Position numbers and translations under genes: made by a program. From Metaphire vulgaris (lineage: Eukaryota; Annelida; Clitellata; Crassiclitellata; Megascolecidae), in assembly GCA_018105865.1 (NCBI GenBank), contig CM030848.1, positions 4,967,301-5,031,300 of the forward strand: a stretch of DNA of 64,000 nt, read 5' to 3'. The first letter of the stretch is position 1, and each line of letters begins with the position of its first letter. The notes under the pieces were generated by a model, which was not told where the DNA came from, searched no databases, and saw only the letters and a list, made by a program, of their open reading frames with translations. Shown piece by piece: positions 23,156 through 32,625 of this stretch.

Positions 23156-23633
23156 CTCTAGGCCAGAAAGAGACCGCGCACAATAGAAAAGCTCTTCAGC
23201 TATCCATACACATCAAGACTACAACGAGCGCTTAAGAAATTGATGTTGATTTACATTACATTGCGATAGGGGCCTACTTTTGTCTAAACCGCAGATTTGC
23301 AAGAGAGAAATAATGGAAAATAAGCATAAAATGCATTGCGTAAAATTTAGCGATTAATAATAAAAATATAATTTGAAAATCAGTCAACATCTGTTTGAGA
23401 ATCAGAGAATTTAATGTTTACATTGAAAGGCGTCCGTGTAATACGAGACTGGACCCAGTTCTGTTTCCTTTCGGTTGTGACCCTCTAAACATCTCCATAG
23501 CAACCATTGTCTCATTATTATTACTGTTGCTATTATATGCACTTCAAAAGCACCAGTTAGGCTATACTACTCAAAGAGATGAATCCGAATCTATGCAGAA
23601 GAAATAGTGAACACCTGTAGACAGATGCAAGTA

Positions 23634-23797
23634 ACAGTCAATCAGCCAATCAGTGATCGTTCTTAAAGATTAAACCAGTCAATCAGCCAATCAGTGATCG
23701 TTCTTAAAGATTAAACCAGTCAATCAGCCAATCAGTGATCGTTCTTAAAGATTAAACCAGTCAATCAGCCAATCAGTGATCGTTCTTAAAGATTAAA
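23634..23797. repeat. 41-bp minisatellite, four copies
   Basis: Four consecutive 41-bp units starting at 23634, 23675, 23716 and 23757, identical apart from the first base or two. Each contains AGCCAATCAGTGATCG, including a CCAAT word. It lies about 410 bp downstream of the jun stop codon. Confidence 0.95.
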
Positions 23798-23835
23798 CTA
23801 AGTTACGTTCCGATTCGATGATCGATCTAATGCAA

Positions 23836-23851
23836 TCTGTCTCTGTCTCTG

Positions 23852-23895
<44 letters not shown>

Positions 23896-23897
23896 CT

Positions 23898-23949
<52 letters not shown>
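23836..23949. repeat. (CTCTGT)n and (CT)n microsatellite
   Basis: A CTCTGT array passes into a long CT run with one CCTCCTCC interruption; frames through it are artefacts. Confidence 0.95.
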
Positions 23950-23952
<3 letters not shown>

Positions 23953-24208
23953 CAGTTCATCATTTGCCTCAAATGTTTGAAATTCATGTCCAGTGGTTTG
24001 CTGACTCTTTTAAGAAAGTAAACAGACAAGTGACTCAGACATTGAGAAAACGTCGATCGTTATCGACAAATGTGCCTTTGATACACACACGGACGCTCTT
24101 ATGCTCGGAGACGGAGACGGAGTCGTCTAAGGGCGATAGCGTCTCGAAATGTCTTCAGATCTAGAAGATAATTCACGGATGGAGCGAATGAAATGAACTT
24201 GGGAATTC

Positions 24209-25354
24209 TCAGGTGAATCTAATTTGCTGAGCGGTAACACTGATGCAGCAGCAGCCGGTGATCGTGTGAGTGTGAATTTCGTGCCTTACGCGTCCGATGA
24301 TGTCTCTGAGTTCGGACGCAGTGGACATCAGCTGGGCGTTCTGTCGTCGCAGGTCGTCCACTCTCTCCTGTAGCACGGCTATTCGCTCCAGTTTCCTGTT
24401 CCGACATCTCGTGGCTGCGAGGCGGTTGCGGGCTCGCTTCCGGGCCAGCTTGATGGCCTCCTGCTGGACCATGTCGATCGGGGATATAGGCGGAGTGTCC
24501 GAGAGGCAGCTGATTAGTGGGACGTAGGTGACCATCGACTGCGACCCTTCGGTCGGCGCCTTCGACGAGCAGTGGACTCTCTGAGGACGACGTTTCACGT
24601 CTACGGTCAGATCTTTCTTCGATTTTAGATGATGAACCCCATCAGCGATCAAATGAAACCTTTCGTCTGACGATCTTTGTCCTTGAGAAAAATAGTGCGG
24701 CGACGAGTCTACGTGCTGCTGTACGCGCGCCACTGAATCGCAGACGGAAGCCGATGGCGGAAGGACTTCCGGCGGAAGTAGAATAATGCGGCCGACAGAA
24801 TCCCGTCCATAAGAATATGGAAGAGCCTCTGACGTATGCCTCGTTCTGCTGAGATCGAGCGACTTGCCGTAACTGAAGACATCGACTTCCGTTGCGCTGC
24901 TCTTCGGAGGAGACAGACATAAGTGAGAGGCAGCAGCCTCCTCCTCCTCCTCCTCCTCCTCTTCCTCTTCCTCTTCCTCTTCCTCCTCCTCCTCCTCCTC
25001 CCTCTTACCATGAAGCTCGAAAAGAGCGTCGACGAAGCCTCTGGCGTACGCTTCCTGCTCTTCGGTGACCGTCTTTGGAAACCAGATGTGATGGCCAGGC
25101 GCTGATCCTCCTCCTCCTCCACCTCCACCTCCTCCTTCTCCTCCACTGACCGCCTGATGCTGAAGCAGAAGCCGGTCGAGTTCCGGCGTCGCCAGTTTCA
25201 GCATCCGGACATCGGGCGACGACAAAACGCCGTCGAATGCCAGAGGCGTTTCTCTCTTCGACAGGTCGAGGGTCAAGGACGATTTCAGCTTTCTGATTGG
25301 ATCGTCATCACTTACTATGGCAATCGCCGAACGATTGTACATCGTCGTCTCCAT
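24209..25354 (-). CDS. jun: Jun, AP-1 bZIP transcription factor
   Basis: A 381-residue, single-exon Jun orthologue, expected to act in the nucleus as a homo- or heterodimer on AP-1/CRE sites. The start is set by METTMY, matching the METTFY start of other Jun proteins. The N-terminal activation region has RKLKSSLTLDL (delta/JNK docking-like, 21-31) and SSPDVRMLKLATPELDRL, with the two proline-directed sites at Ser 46 and Thr 56 corresponding to Ser63/Ser73 of human c-Jun. TVTEEQEAYARGFVDALFEL (95-114) is the conserved block that follows. Next come a poly-Gly run (about 74-83) and a run of about 21 Glu (119-139), both unusual. PPISPIDM precedes the basic region ARKRARNRLAATRCRNRK (304-321). Heptad leucines are at 328, 335, 342 and 349, with Val 356. 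The absence of introns is also typical of jun in vertebrates. Confidence 0.96.
   Translation of the reverse strand: METTMYNRSAIAIVSDDDPIRKLKSSLTLDLSKRETPLAFDGVLSSPDVRMLKLATPELDRLLLQHQAVSGGEGGGGGGGGGGSAPGHHIWFPKTVTEEQEAYARGFVDALFELHGKREEEEEEEEEEEEEEEEEEEEEAAASHLCLSPPKSSATEVDVFSYGKSLDLSRTRHTSEALPYSYGRDSVGRIILLPPEVLPPSASVCDSVARVQQHVDSSPHYFSQGQRSSDERFHLIADGVHHLKSKKDLTVDVKRRPQRVHCSSKAPTEGSQSMVTYVPLISCLSDTPPISPIDMVQQEAIKLARKRARNRLAATRCRNRKLERIAVLQERVDDLRRQNAQLMSTASELRDIIGRVRHEIHTHTITGCCCISVTAQQIRFT
24941..25009 (-). repeat. GAG/GAA triplet run inside jun
   Basis: About 21 in-frame Glu codons, mixed GAG and GAA, encode the acidic tract of Jun. The adjacent GGA-rich run at 25105-25145 encodes poly-Gly. 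Mixed codons suggest an older, partly stabilised tract. Confidence 0.9.
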
Positions 25355-25379
25355 GTCAGAATTTCTCGCCAGACTGTCT

Positions 25380-26000
25380 TAATACGCTGCTGCTGCTGCT
25401 GCTGCGATATCTGCACTGAAAGATACGAGGCGCTAGGCCTATCGATAGTTTCTCGAATGTCTCCGTAATTGGCTCATTGAGTGAGCTCACAATTACATTA
25501 TTACAGTATATAATTCATTCCGACGACGAATTAAAACCGCTAATTTCATTCGTGCAGCATTGTTTGGCGTTCGTTTGTTGCTGATAAGTAGGCCTAGCTA
25601 TGCAATGTAAATTCCCATGGTACAAGAGTCACGTCGAATTCTGTTCCAATTGTTTTTGAATGATTTTCCGTCAAAATGCTGCAGCTTAGGGAGGTCATAG
25701 ACCTCGGCTGGTCTTCTGATGAACTTTCAGGTTACTCTTCATCGTCGGAATAAATTGCCTATTTCTTAAAAGAGAGAGTACCGAGTCAATTATAATTATC
25801 AATTAATAATTATGCAGCAGCACACTTAACTGACAACAGTTGCTATGACTTTCGACATCAGATCACTCACGCGGTCTCGAAGCTCTGCACAGAACCACTT
25901 AACGCGCTAAAATGTAGTTTTTTTTCAACACGAATAACATTACGAAACTCTAATAGTAAATGCCTGTCTGCCACTTGCAACAGCAGTTTTATCTAAACTC
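25380..26000 (-). other. candidate jun 5' untranslated region
   Basis: About 650 bp between the jun start codon and the upstream promoter-like module, with no transposon and only a short (CTG)n at 25388-25403. Vertebrate jun mRNAs also have long 5' leaders. No transcription start can be fixed from sequence alone. Confidence 0.4.
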
Positions 26001-26006
26001 GGTAAT

Positions 26007-26061
26007 CTATTTTTAGAATGACATCACTCGACACTTTTTCCATTGGATAGCTATGACATCA
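26007..26061 (-). promoter_or_regulatory. AP-1 / CCAAT / AP-1 / MEF2 cluster upstream of jun
   Basis: Reading toward jun on the minus strand: TGATGTCA (26061-26054; TGACATCA on the plus strand), CCAAT (26046-26042), a second TGATGTCA (26026-26019), then CTAAAAATAG (26016-26007), a perfect MEF2 consensus. TGACATCA is the autoregulatory AP-1/ATF site of the human c-JUN promoter, which also has CCAAT and MEF2 elements nearby. The position, about 650 bp upstream of the start codon, suits a jun core promoter. Function is inferred. Confidence 0.6.
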
Positions 26062-26109
26062 TTTGAATTACGATAGTTCTAAATATAGAACACCGTCGAC
26101 GTTTGATGT

Positions 26110-26130
26110 TACAAAGCTGCTGCTGCTGCT
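26110..26130. repeat. (CTG)n microsatellite
   Basis: A short CTG run just upstream of the jun promoter-like cluster. Confidence 0.8.
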
Positions 26131-26349
26131 GCCAGCCTCAAGAGCACCTGCGGATACAGAGGCTGGGACGAATAATGTCTAGGTTAAGAGGCTGTTCAAG
26201 GCAAGTTTCGACGTCATGTGCCTCGCCCATTATGGGGCTAGACTTATTTTCCTTCGCTTTTAGTCTACGGCTTAACTTTGAGAGGTTTTGTTGTCGCTTT
26301 TGAAACAATTGATAAACACGAGACAAGCGTTGTCTCTTTGTATGTATGT

Positions 26350-26350
<1 letters not shown>

Positions 26351-26442
<92 letters not shown>
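26351..26442. repeat. (TA)n(GA)n compound microsatellite
   Basis: About 50 bp of TA followed directly by about 42 bp of GA. Confidence 0.95.
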
Positions 26443-26444
<2 letters not shown>

Positions 26445-26645
26445 AGCTATTTACTCCAAGGGACAAAGGTCCAAAGCATAATGAGTCATAGACGTTGCCT
26501 TGACTCTTCCATTTGCTGTACGTAAGTCTCGTTAGCTCATTCGATTGGCATCACAAAATGTCGCGTCGTCAGTGGCAGGAAAACGGAGACAGACTAGTCG
26601 AGTCTTTTTAGAGCAATTTTTAGTCTTGATTTAAAACGCCCATTA

Positions 26646-27229
26646 AGCTAGGGCTCCATTAGGGGATATGTTACCGGGATATATTCCAGTACGAGTCTTT
26701 TATATTGTCCTCGGACAGTACGCGATGGACCTTAGGATAAAAATTAGCCACGTCTATTGCAAAGATGGCGGACAACAGGATTGTAGCAATTGGGGAATTG
26801 ATGTTCGTTCTAAAAGCCGCGCGCTTTCGATTAAAAAGAGGTGTCCACGGTGTAGAAAGTTTCGGTCAGACCGTGGACGCTGTTTCGGAGAGTTATTATT
26901 ATTTTGCGAACACATTTTAATGTGGCATAACCATTCGAGTTGACGCAAAACCTAGCAGTCAATCGGTCGATGACCTTCTAACCTGGAAGCTGATTGGTTG
27001 AACGGCAAAGATATCCCGCTGACTTATCCGCTTAAAATGTGCAAACGCATTCGCTCGGATATATCCGAACGGTATTTTTTTTGTACCAAACAAAAATTTA
27101 GCGGATAGGCCTATATTTTAAAATGGAGCACCCGTCGTTTAATGCCAGTCTTTCATTCACACTGATATTGCCCGGGTAGCTACTTAAGGGATATATCCCC
27201 GCAACATATCCCCTAATGGAGTCGCAGCT
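26646..27229. mobile_element. inverted-repeat transposon with TA flanks
   Basis: Left end AGCTAGGGCTCCATTAGGGG; right end CCCCTAATGGAGTCGCAGCT; the inverted match continues inward through GATATGTT and GGGATAT. Both sides are flanked by TA. The 584-bp interior has no recognisable protein. A Tc1/mariner-type or other TA-targeting MITE is possible. Confidence 0.65.
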
Positions 27230-27444
27230 TATGTAGTCCAACTTCTCAAGTTGTTTCTCGAATTTTAATTAATTCCGTTATATAATTATAAGGCTCAACA
27301 CAATCCGATTCGTGTCCTGATACCGTCAGCTGAAAATACGAAGGCTTAGAAAGGATATCACAAGTTCATTCAAGTCAAATTGTTCGCCTAATCACCTATA
27401 GAGGCTATAGTCACTATAAAATGCTTCATGGAGGACATCATAGC

Positions 27445-27674
27445 CAGTGGCGTAACTAGGGGGGGGGGCGTGGGAGGCACTTTGTTGACAGCTCCCCGGG
27501 CCCCGGGCGGGGGGCCCCCGAAGAGGGGTCTAAGCTAGGGTTAGGTTAGGGTTAACCCTAACTTAACCCTAACCCTAGAAATGATGTGCTGACGACCTTT
27601 TTTCGTGAGCTCGAAACTCTGGGGCCCCCATGGCAAAGATGCCCCGGGCCCCCAAAAGTCACGCTACGCCACTG
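27445..27674. mobile_element. hAT-like MITE, CAGTGGCGTAACTAGG
   Basis: Ends CAGTGGCGTAACTAGG and CACGCTACGCCACTG with a perfect 8-bp duplication atcatagc (27437-27444, 27675-27682). It is 230 bp, with a central TTAGGG/CCCTAA tract and CTGACGACCTTTTTT, a shortened form of the shared module. Confidence 0.9.
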
Positions 27675-27744
27675 ATCATAGCACTTGTTTTAGCATTGCT
27701 ATATTAGCATAAAAAGATTTTTTCAAATATCCTGAAGGCTCAAA

Positions 27745-28061
27745 CAGTGGCGTATCCAGAATTTCCGGAAAGGGTGGTTTTGGTTTTGACTTTTGACCGT
27801 AACCAACTTTCGAAAAATCTTAAGAAGCAAAAAAGAGAAGGTCATCCTAAGTATCTATCCTATGTCTTTCCTTCTAAAATTTGTCCTTTCAGATGCTGAC
27901 AAGCACTATGGCGCTCAAAAAATTTTGGTCAGCAGCCCAAGGGGGTTTTGATCCTCAAAACCGCGTCCGAAAATTTAAAATGCATGCAAACACATTTTAA
28001 AATTTTTTTCGTCGGCGCCCAAGAGGGTTTTAACTCACAAACTACCTTGGCTATGCCACTG
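27745..28061. mobile_element. hAT-like MITE, CAGTGGCGTAGCCAGG family, uninterrupted copy
   Basis: Perfect duplication ggctcaaa (27737-27744, 28062-28069); ends CAGTGGCGTATCCAGAA and TTGGCTATGCCACTG; 317 bp. It is the empty-site counterpart of 16798-20345, sharing long stretches such as GTAACCAACTTTCGAAAAAT and CAAAACCGCGTCCGAAAAT. Confidence 0.93.
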
Positions 28062-28371
28062 GGCTCAAATACATTTACCGTTGCGCAAATTAACTGAGAA
28101 AGTCGGGTCTAGCAAATTCCTGATGCTCACGCTTATGTGTGAGAGACTGAGATAACCAGAGCTCTGCACAAACGTTTGAGCACAAACATTGTTATAAAGC
28201 AATATTCATATTATCTGCTAAGGATGATAATTTCATTGATAAGAAAGTCAGTTTCATGCAGTTTAACAGCTAAAGACTTATGAACAGCATTTAGGATTTG
28301 AAACACATCAAAATGGTCACAGAAATAACATTCCTACGTCTATGATTCTATTCTACTCATATAAACACATG

Positions 28372-28660
28372 CAGTGGCGTAGCGTTGAGGCGAGCGTAAA
28401 ATTGTTTGGGCGCAAAATTCCAAGTGAAAAAATAGTCAGTGCAAGTATAATAATAACTGCTATAAATCTTGAAATGGGAGATATGTTGGCATGCCTATTT
28501 ATGAAAATCTATTATTGGGATGAAAAGGCGACCAATACGAGCGACGACCGCCTTCTTTTGCTTGTCAAGACTTTTTGGGGAGGAGAAGAAAAGAAAAACT
28601 ATTGGAGGCGCAAATTTCCTCCTTTGCCTCGGGCGCTTTCAACGTACGCCTACGCCATTG
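28372..28660. mobile_element. hAT-like MITE, CAGTGGCGTAGCGTTG
   Basis: Ends CAGTGGCGTAGCGTTGAGGC and GCCTACGCCATTG are an imperfect inverted pair. No matching 8-bp flanks were found. It contains CTTTTGCTTGTCAAG, the inverse of the shared module, near 28553. Confidence 0.6.
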
Positions 28661-28875
28661 TCTAGACACCGTCGCTTCTTCGTTGATGTATTTAATTAAT
28701 GATAAAAATCATAAAATAAACTGCACGTGTAAACTTACACGATGAGTCACAACAAAATTTCACAGTTCATGCAAATAACAATAATTCTGCAAGACAAAAA
28801 TGTCCTTCAGATAAAAATATACAATTAAGGAACAAGCTTTGAGGATACTGCTGATTTTAATAGGCCTAATAGCCT

Positions 28876-28878
<3 letters not shown>

Positions 28879-28908
<30 letters not shown>

Positions 28909-28946
28909 CGACGACGATGATGATGAGAATGATGATGATGATGATG

Positions 28947-29033
<87 letters not shown>

Positions 29034-29041
29034 TAAAAGTA

Positions 29042-29126
<85 letters not shown>

Positions 29127-29130
29127 GTAG
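28879..29130. repeat. (ATG)n/(AAT)n compound microsatellite
   Basis: About 250 bp alternating between ATG and AAT triplet blocks; no gene should be inferred from its frames. Confidence 0.95.
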
Positions 29131-29151
29131 TAATGATGATGATAATAACGG

Positions 29152-29321
29152 CAGGGGCGTCCATCCTTGGGTTAACCTGCGCAGCTTGCGCCAATTGAAA
29201 ATTTGGGGAAAGGTTTTCCCGATCATGGGGGGAATAGCCTTACCAAAGGGTCAAGTAATGACCTTTTCAAACTTGGGGTCTGAGCCAAAAATTTACTCAA
29301 AGTTGGGGATGGACGCCACTG
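29152..29321. mobile_element. hAT-like MITE, CAGGGGCGTCCATCC family
   Basis: Ends CAGGGGCGTCCATCCTTGG and GGGGATGGACGCCACTG with a perfect 8-bp duplication aataacgg (29144-29151, 29322-29329). It is 170 bp; a relative is at 31088-31833. Confidence 0.9.
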
Positions 29322-29347
29322 AATAACGGTGCTTGGGTGGTTCCGTA

Positions 29348-29663
29348 CAAAGCCGTTTTATGGTCTTCGTAGGTCGTAGGCACTCTCATATATTCGTATA
29401 TAGGTCTACTGTAGTAGGTTGACACACGACGACGTTCTTTTGCCCGTCAAGACAACTTGGCCCCGGGCATCCCCCAGACCAGCCTCTGCTGGTCGCTACA
29501 AACGTTATTAAATTTCTATCTGCAATTTCTGCCATATTTTTAAGGCGAAGTACTATGTTTGTGCTTTCTATAGTTTATTTTCTGGCTTTCGTAGGCCACT
29601 GAAGACTTCGTATGCCCTAGGCACAGTGCCTACTGTGCCTGCCTAATGGATAATGCGGCCCTG
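29348..29663. mobile_element. hAT-like MITE, CAGGGCCGCATTATCC family
   Basis: Perfect 8-bp duplication gttccgta (29340-29347, 29664-29671). The right end GGATAATGCGGCCCTG and left end CAAAGCCGTTTTATGG are an imperfect inverted pair. It contains CTTTTGCCCGTCAAGAC, a divergent copy of the shared module. Confidence 0.75.
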
Positions 29664-29919
29664 GTTCCGTAGGACCTGCTGTCCTGCGTAAGAACCACTG
29701 TGTTTCATTTGTTCGCGTTTCCTCGTTCCTTAATTTGTCTTCTTGTCCTTGAATCTACAAATAGCAACAAACTTTGTAGTATGAAGAGGCCCGGGGTCGG
29801 ACCTTTTATTCCGGCTGGAATCAGTCGTGGAATTTGGTTAAAACCAATTAAACTTTCTAGTGGTGGGGTGGGGTAGGTGACTAATTGTCAGCAGTTTTGA
29901 TGACGATCGATTCCCTTCC

Positions 29920-30335
29920 CATTGACGTGGACGGCGTTCTCATTAATCTCAGCACGGATGTCTTCTAACCTCCTCGCTCTCAATCCATCTAAAACCGAAT
30001 TTCTTTTAATTTGACTGGCACACACACTGAAAAATTGAAAATCCTACACTGATTTTAACCCCAGACACAATAATAACCCCTGTTCCAACTGCACAAAAAC
30101 TTAGGATTTACTTCTGACTCTTCCCTAAATTTTGAAGCGTACGTATCTCAGTATCGCAAAACTATCAAAACCCGCTATGCTCATATTCGTCTACGCCTCA
30201 TTTCCTTTAATTCCTTCACTATCCCCTCAAGCCTTTAGGAGTTTAGGTCTAAACTTAAAACCTTCCTATTCCAAAAGTCATTTCCTCCTTAGCTAAAACA
30301 ACCTGACCCGCCACCTCATGGATACACTGACCTTT
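29920..30335 (+). pseudogene. LINE reverse-transcriptase fragment (CR1/L2-like)
   Basis: Frames include LALNPSKTEFLL, a late reverse-transcriptase block, then pieces of the thumb region, then SSLxxFRSKLKTFLFQKSF, the usual C-terminal signature. Frame changes and stops show it is dead. Confidence 0.7.
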
Positions 30336-30383
30336 GCCTGGTCGACAACCTACCTTGCCTATAGCTATCTCAAGAAAGATTAA

Positions 30384-30832
30384 GGCACTGTCCATCAATT
30401 ACGTCAACAAAATAGGGGAGGGGTTTGTAAAAGTTTGACAGTTGTTGATAGGGGTAGGAGATTTTAGAAAAGTTGATGCCAACAATTTCATTTTTGCACA
30501 TAATCAAAAATAGGCAATTTCGTGGATTTTTTCATTTATTGCAGCTGGAAAAAAGCCTGACAAGCAAAAAAAGGTAATTACCAATTTACCACCTCATTTC
30601 GACACTTTATGAGCAAAATAGGGCAATGGAAAAACGGGGGAAATGTCTCATCACCGTAAAAATAACCTTCTAAACTTTTCAGGGGTACCGTCACGTACTG
30701 ATCTTACGGGGTGTGTGCAAAAGTTTTTGACATAATTATAGGGGGCCACTGAAAGTTGACAATTGTTGAGAAGGGGAGGGGGTCAAAAATTGTCCAAAAA
30801 CATTATTGTCGATGTAATTAACGGGCAGCCCC
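30384..30832. mobile_element. PIF/Harbinger-like MITE, GGGGCTGTCCATTAATTACG family
   Basis: Left end GGCACTGTCCATCAATTACG after TTA; right end GTAATTAACGGGCAGCCCC before TAA. About 450 bp, with CTGACAAGCAAAAA then GGTAATT near 30557. The family recurs at 32174-32571 and 40213-40885. Confidence 0.65.
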
Positions 30833-30844
30833 TAAACGCATAAG

Positions 30845-30915
30845 AATAAGTAGCTACTACTGTACTATATCAAAGCGCTACATAAATTTACGAGATTTTA
30901 TTTACTCACACCGCC
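30845..30915 (+). repeat. LINE 3' tail, copy 1
   Basis: AATAAGTAGCTACTACTGTA, then CAAAGCGCTACATAAATTTA and CGAGATTTTATTTAC. The same tail recurs at 43430-43510 and 45363-45440, ending in (CTTA)n, as expected for the 3' end of an L2/CR1-type LINE. Confidence 0.6.
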
Positions 30916-31087
30916 TTCGTCCCCGTTCCTACCTTGATATTAAAAACGCTTTCACTATCGCCATTCAATAGTTCCCTCTAAATTGAACCACCGAAGTTTG
31001 CTGTTTCACTATCTTCCCAAAGCTTCCATCTGTAAACTCTATACTTGTCCTTTGAGGTCAGTCCTTATGCTTGGGGGTAGATCCTCG

Positions 31088-31833
31088 CAGGGGCGTCTAT
31101 CCCCCCTTTTTTCATTGGAGCAAGTTCCCCCCCAAACCTGACATAGGCGTTCTGGGACCGCGGAGGCGGGGGCGCGAAGCGCCCCCGCAGGCGCCGAAGG
31201 CGCTCGGGGTGATTGCGGGAGGGGCGGCTTAAGGCCCTCCCGCCACGGGGGTCCGAAGGTATAACCCCCGGAAAAATTTTGAAGTTGCAGATGCTCGTAG
31301 GTGAGTTTTAGTGCTGAGTTTTGGCACACAATTCACAATTGAGCACCTGATACATCATGATTTTTATCTTAGACCATGTAATTTTTTTGCTTATTTTCTT
31401 AATATCAGTCCATGATGATGGGATGATGGTGGAAAAAAGTGTTGACGAAACATATTACAACTTGCAATTATGTGAGATTTTCGCCAACAAACAGAGAAAA
31501 AGTACAATACATGCTAATGGCCTAATGCTATTTAGGCTACTTCTGTCTGAGCTGTCTCTGTCCACTACGCACCACAAGTAGGCTATTTGGAGTCACTGCA
31601 ATGTTCAACGTATGATGACTATGAGTCTATGACGACGTCATATCTTATCATACATCAACTTCAACGTCATAGAGATGATAATTTGTAATCGGCAGATTAT
31701 GAACCACAACGGCGTAATTTTCCCTCGAAAGTTCTTTCAAAAAAATTTCCTTTCCCCCATAAATCAAAAATTCCTTCCCCTTTTTTTTCGTTGGAGCATT
31801 TGCTCCAAGGCTTATATGGTGTAGACGCCCCTG
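31088..31833. mobile_element. hAT-like element with GC-rich hairpin block
   Basis: Ends CAGGGGCGTCTATCCCCCC and GTGTAGACGCCCCTG. The flanks share ATCCTCG/ATCATCCTCG but no clean 8-bp duplication. The 746-bp interior includes three GC-rich hairpins (31166-31243) that stand out sharply from their surroundings. Confidence 0.65.
31166..31243. repeat. cluster of three GC-rich hairpins, two with GAA loops
   Basis: GCGGGGGCGC-GAA-GCGCCCCCGC (31166-31188) is a perfect 10-bp stem; GCGCC-GAA-GGCGC (31191-31203) is a second; GCGGGAGGG with CCCTCCCGC (31215-31223, 31235-31243) is a third. Confidence 0.9.
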
Positions 31834-31835
31834 AT

Positions 31836-31970
31836 CATCCTCGTCCTTATCCTTGTCCTTGGGGGTCAGTCCTCGTCCTCCCTTGTCCTTGGGGGTCGGT
31901 CCTTGTCCTTATCCTCGTCCTTGGGGGTCGGTCCTTGTCCTTATCCTCGTCCTTGGGTGGTCAGACCTTG
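31836..31970. repeat. minisatellite, about 39-bp unit
   Basis: Roughly three to four units of CCTTGGGGGTCGGTCCTTGT with CCTTATCCTCGT, directly after the right end of the preceding element. Confidence 0.85.
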
Positions 31971-32173
31971 TTAACATCACTTTTATTAAGCAGTCTAAAA
32001 GCAGGATTTCCCAAACATTTAGGAACCGCAGCCTACTTCAGTGTTTTCTAACGTGCCGCGACCCTAATCCAGTGGTTCTCAAATCTCAACCCGTGGTCTG
32101 CGGACCACAGGTGGTCCGTGAGAGGGGGTCTAGTGGTCCGTGGCGAAGGCTAAAAAAACGTAAATAAAAATTA

Positions 32174-32569
32174 GGGGCTGTCCATTAATTACGTCAAAAA
32201 TTTAGGGGGAGGGGGTTTGAAAAAGTTTGACAGTTGTTAACAGGGGGAGGGGGGTCAAGATCGAGAAGTTGTCAAACAATTTCACTTTTTACAAATAATC
32301 AAAAAGTAGGAAATTTCATGGAATACTACTTATTACAATGGAAAAAAGCATAGCAAAAAGGTCATAAACATAAAATTTTGACACTCGACGAACAAAAAGG
32401 GAAAAATGGTCATCGCCGCAAAAATAATAACCTTTTTATTGGGACCTGTCATTGATCTTTGGGGGGGAATTATTTTTGACGTAATTATGGGGGTTAACTG
32501 AAATTTGACAGTTGTTGACAAGGGGAGGGTAAAAATTGCCCAAAATTGTTGACATAATTAATGGACAGC

Positions 32570-32571
<2 letters not shown>
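32174..32571. mobile_element. PIF/Harbinger-like MITE with TTA duplication
   Basis: Ends GGGGCTGTCCATTAATTACG and TAATTAATGGACAGCC, flanked by TTA on both sides (32171-32173, 32572-32574). It is 398 bp and non-coding. The 3-bp TTA duplication and GG-start termini suggest PIF/Harbinger. Confidence 0.75.

Positions 32572-32574
<3 letters not shown>

Positions 32575-32624
<50 letters not shown>
32575..32624. repeat. (TA)n microsatellite at a Helitron junction
   Basis: TA run between the right end of the MITE and the Helitron 3' terminus. Confidence 0.9.

Positions 32625-32625
<1 letters not shown>

Noticed and set aside
23634..23797. A CRISPR-like array.
   Set aside because: Units are contiguous with no unique spacers; it is an ordinary minisatellite in a eukaryotic genome.
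28760..29226. Poly-Ile and poly-Leu frames.
   Set aside because: AAT/ATG microsatellite translations.
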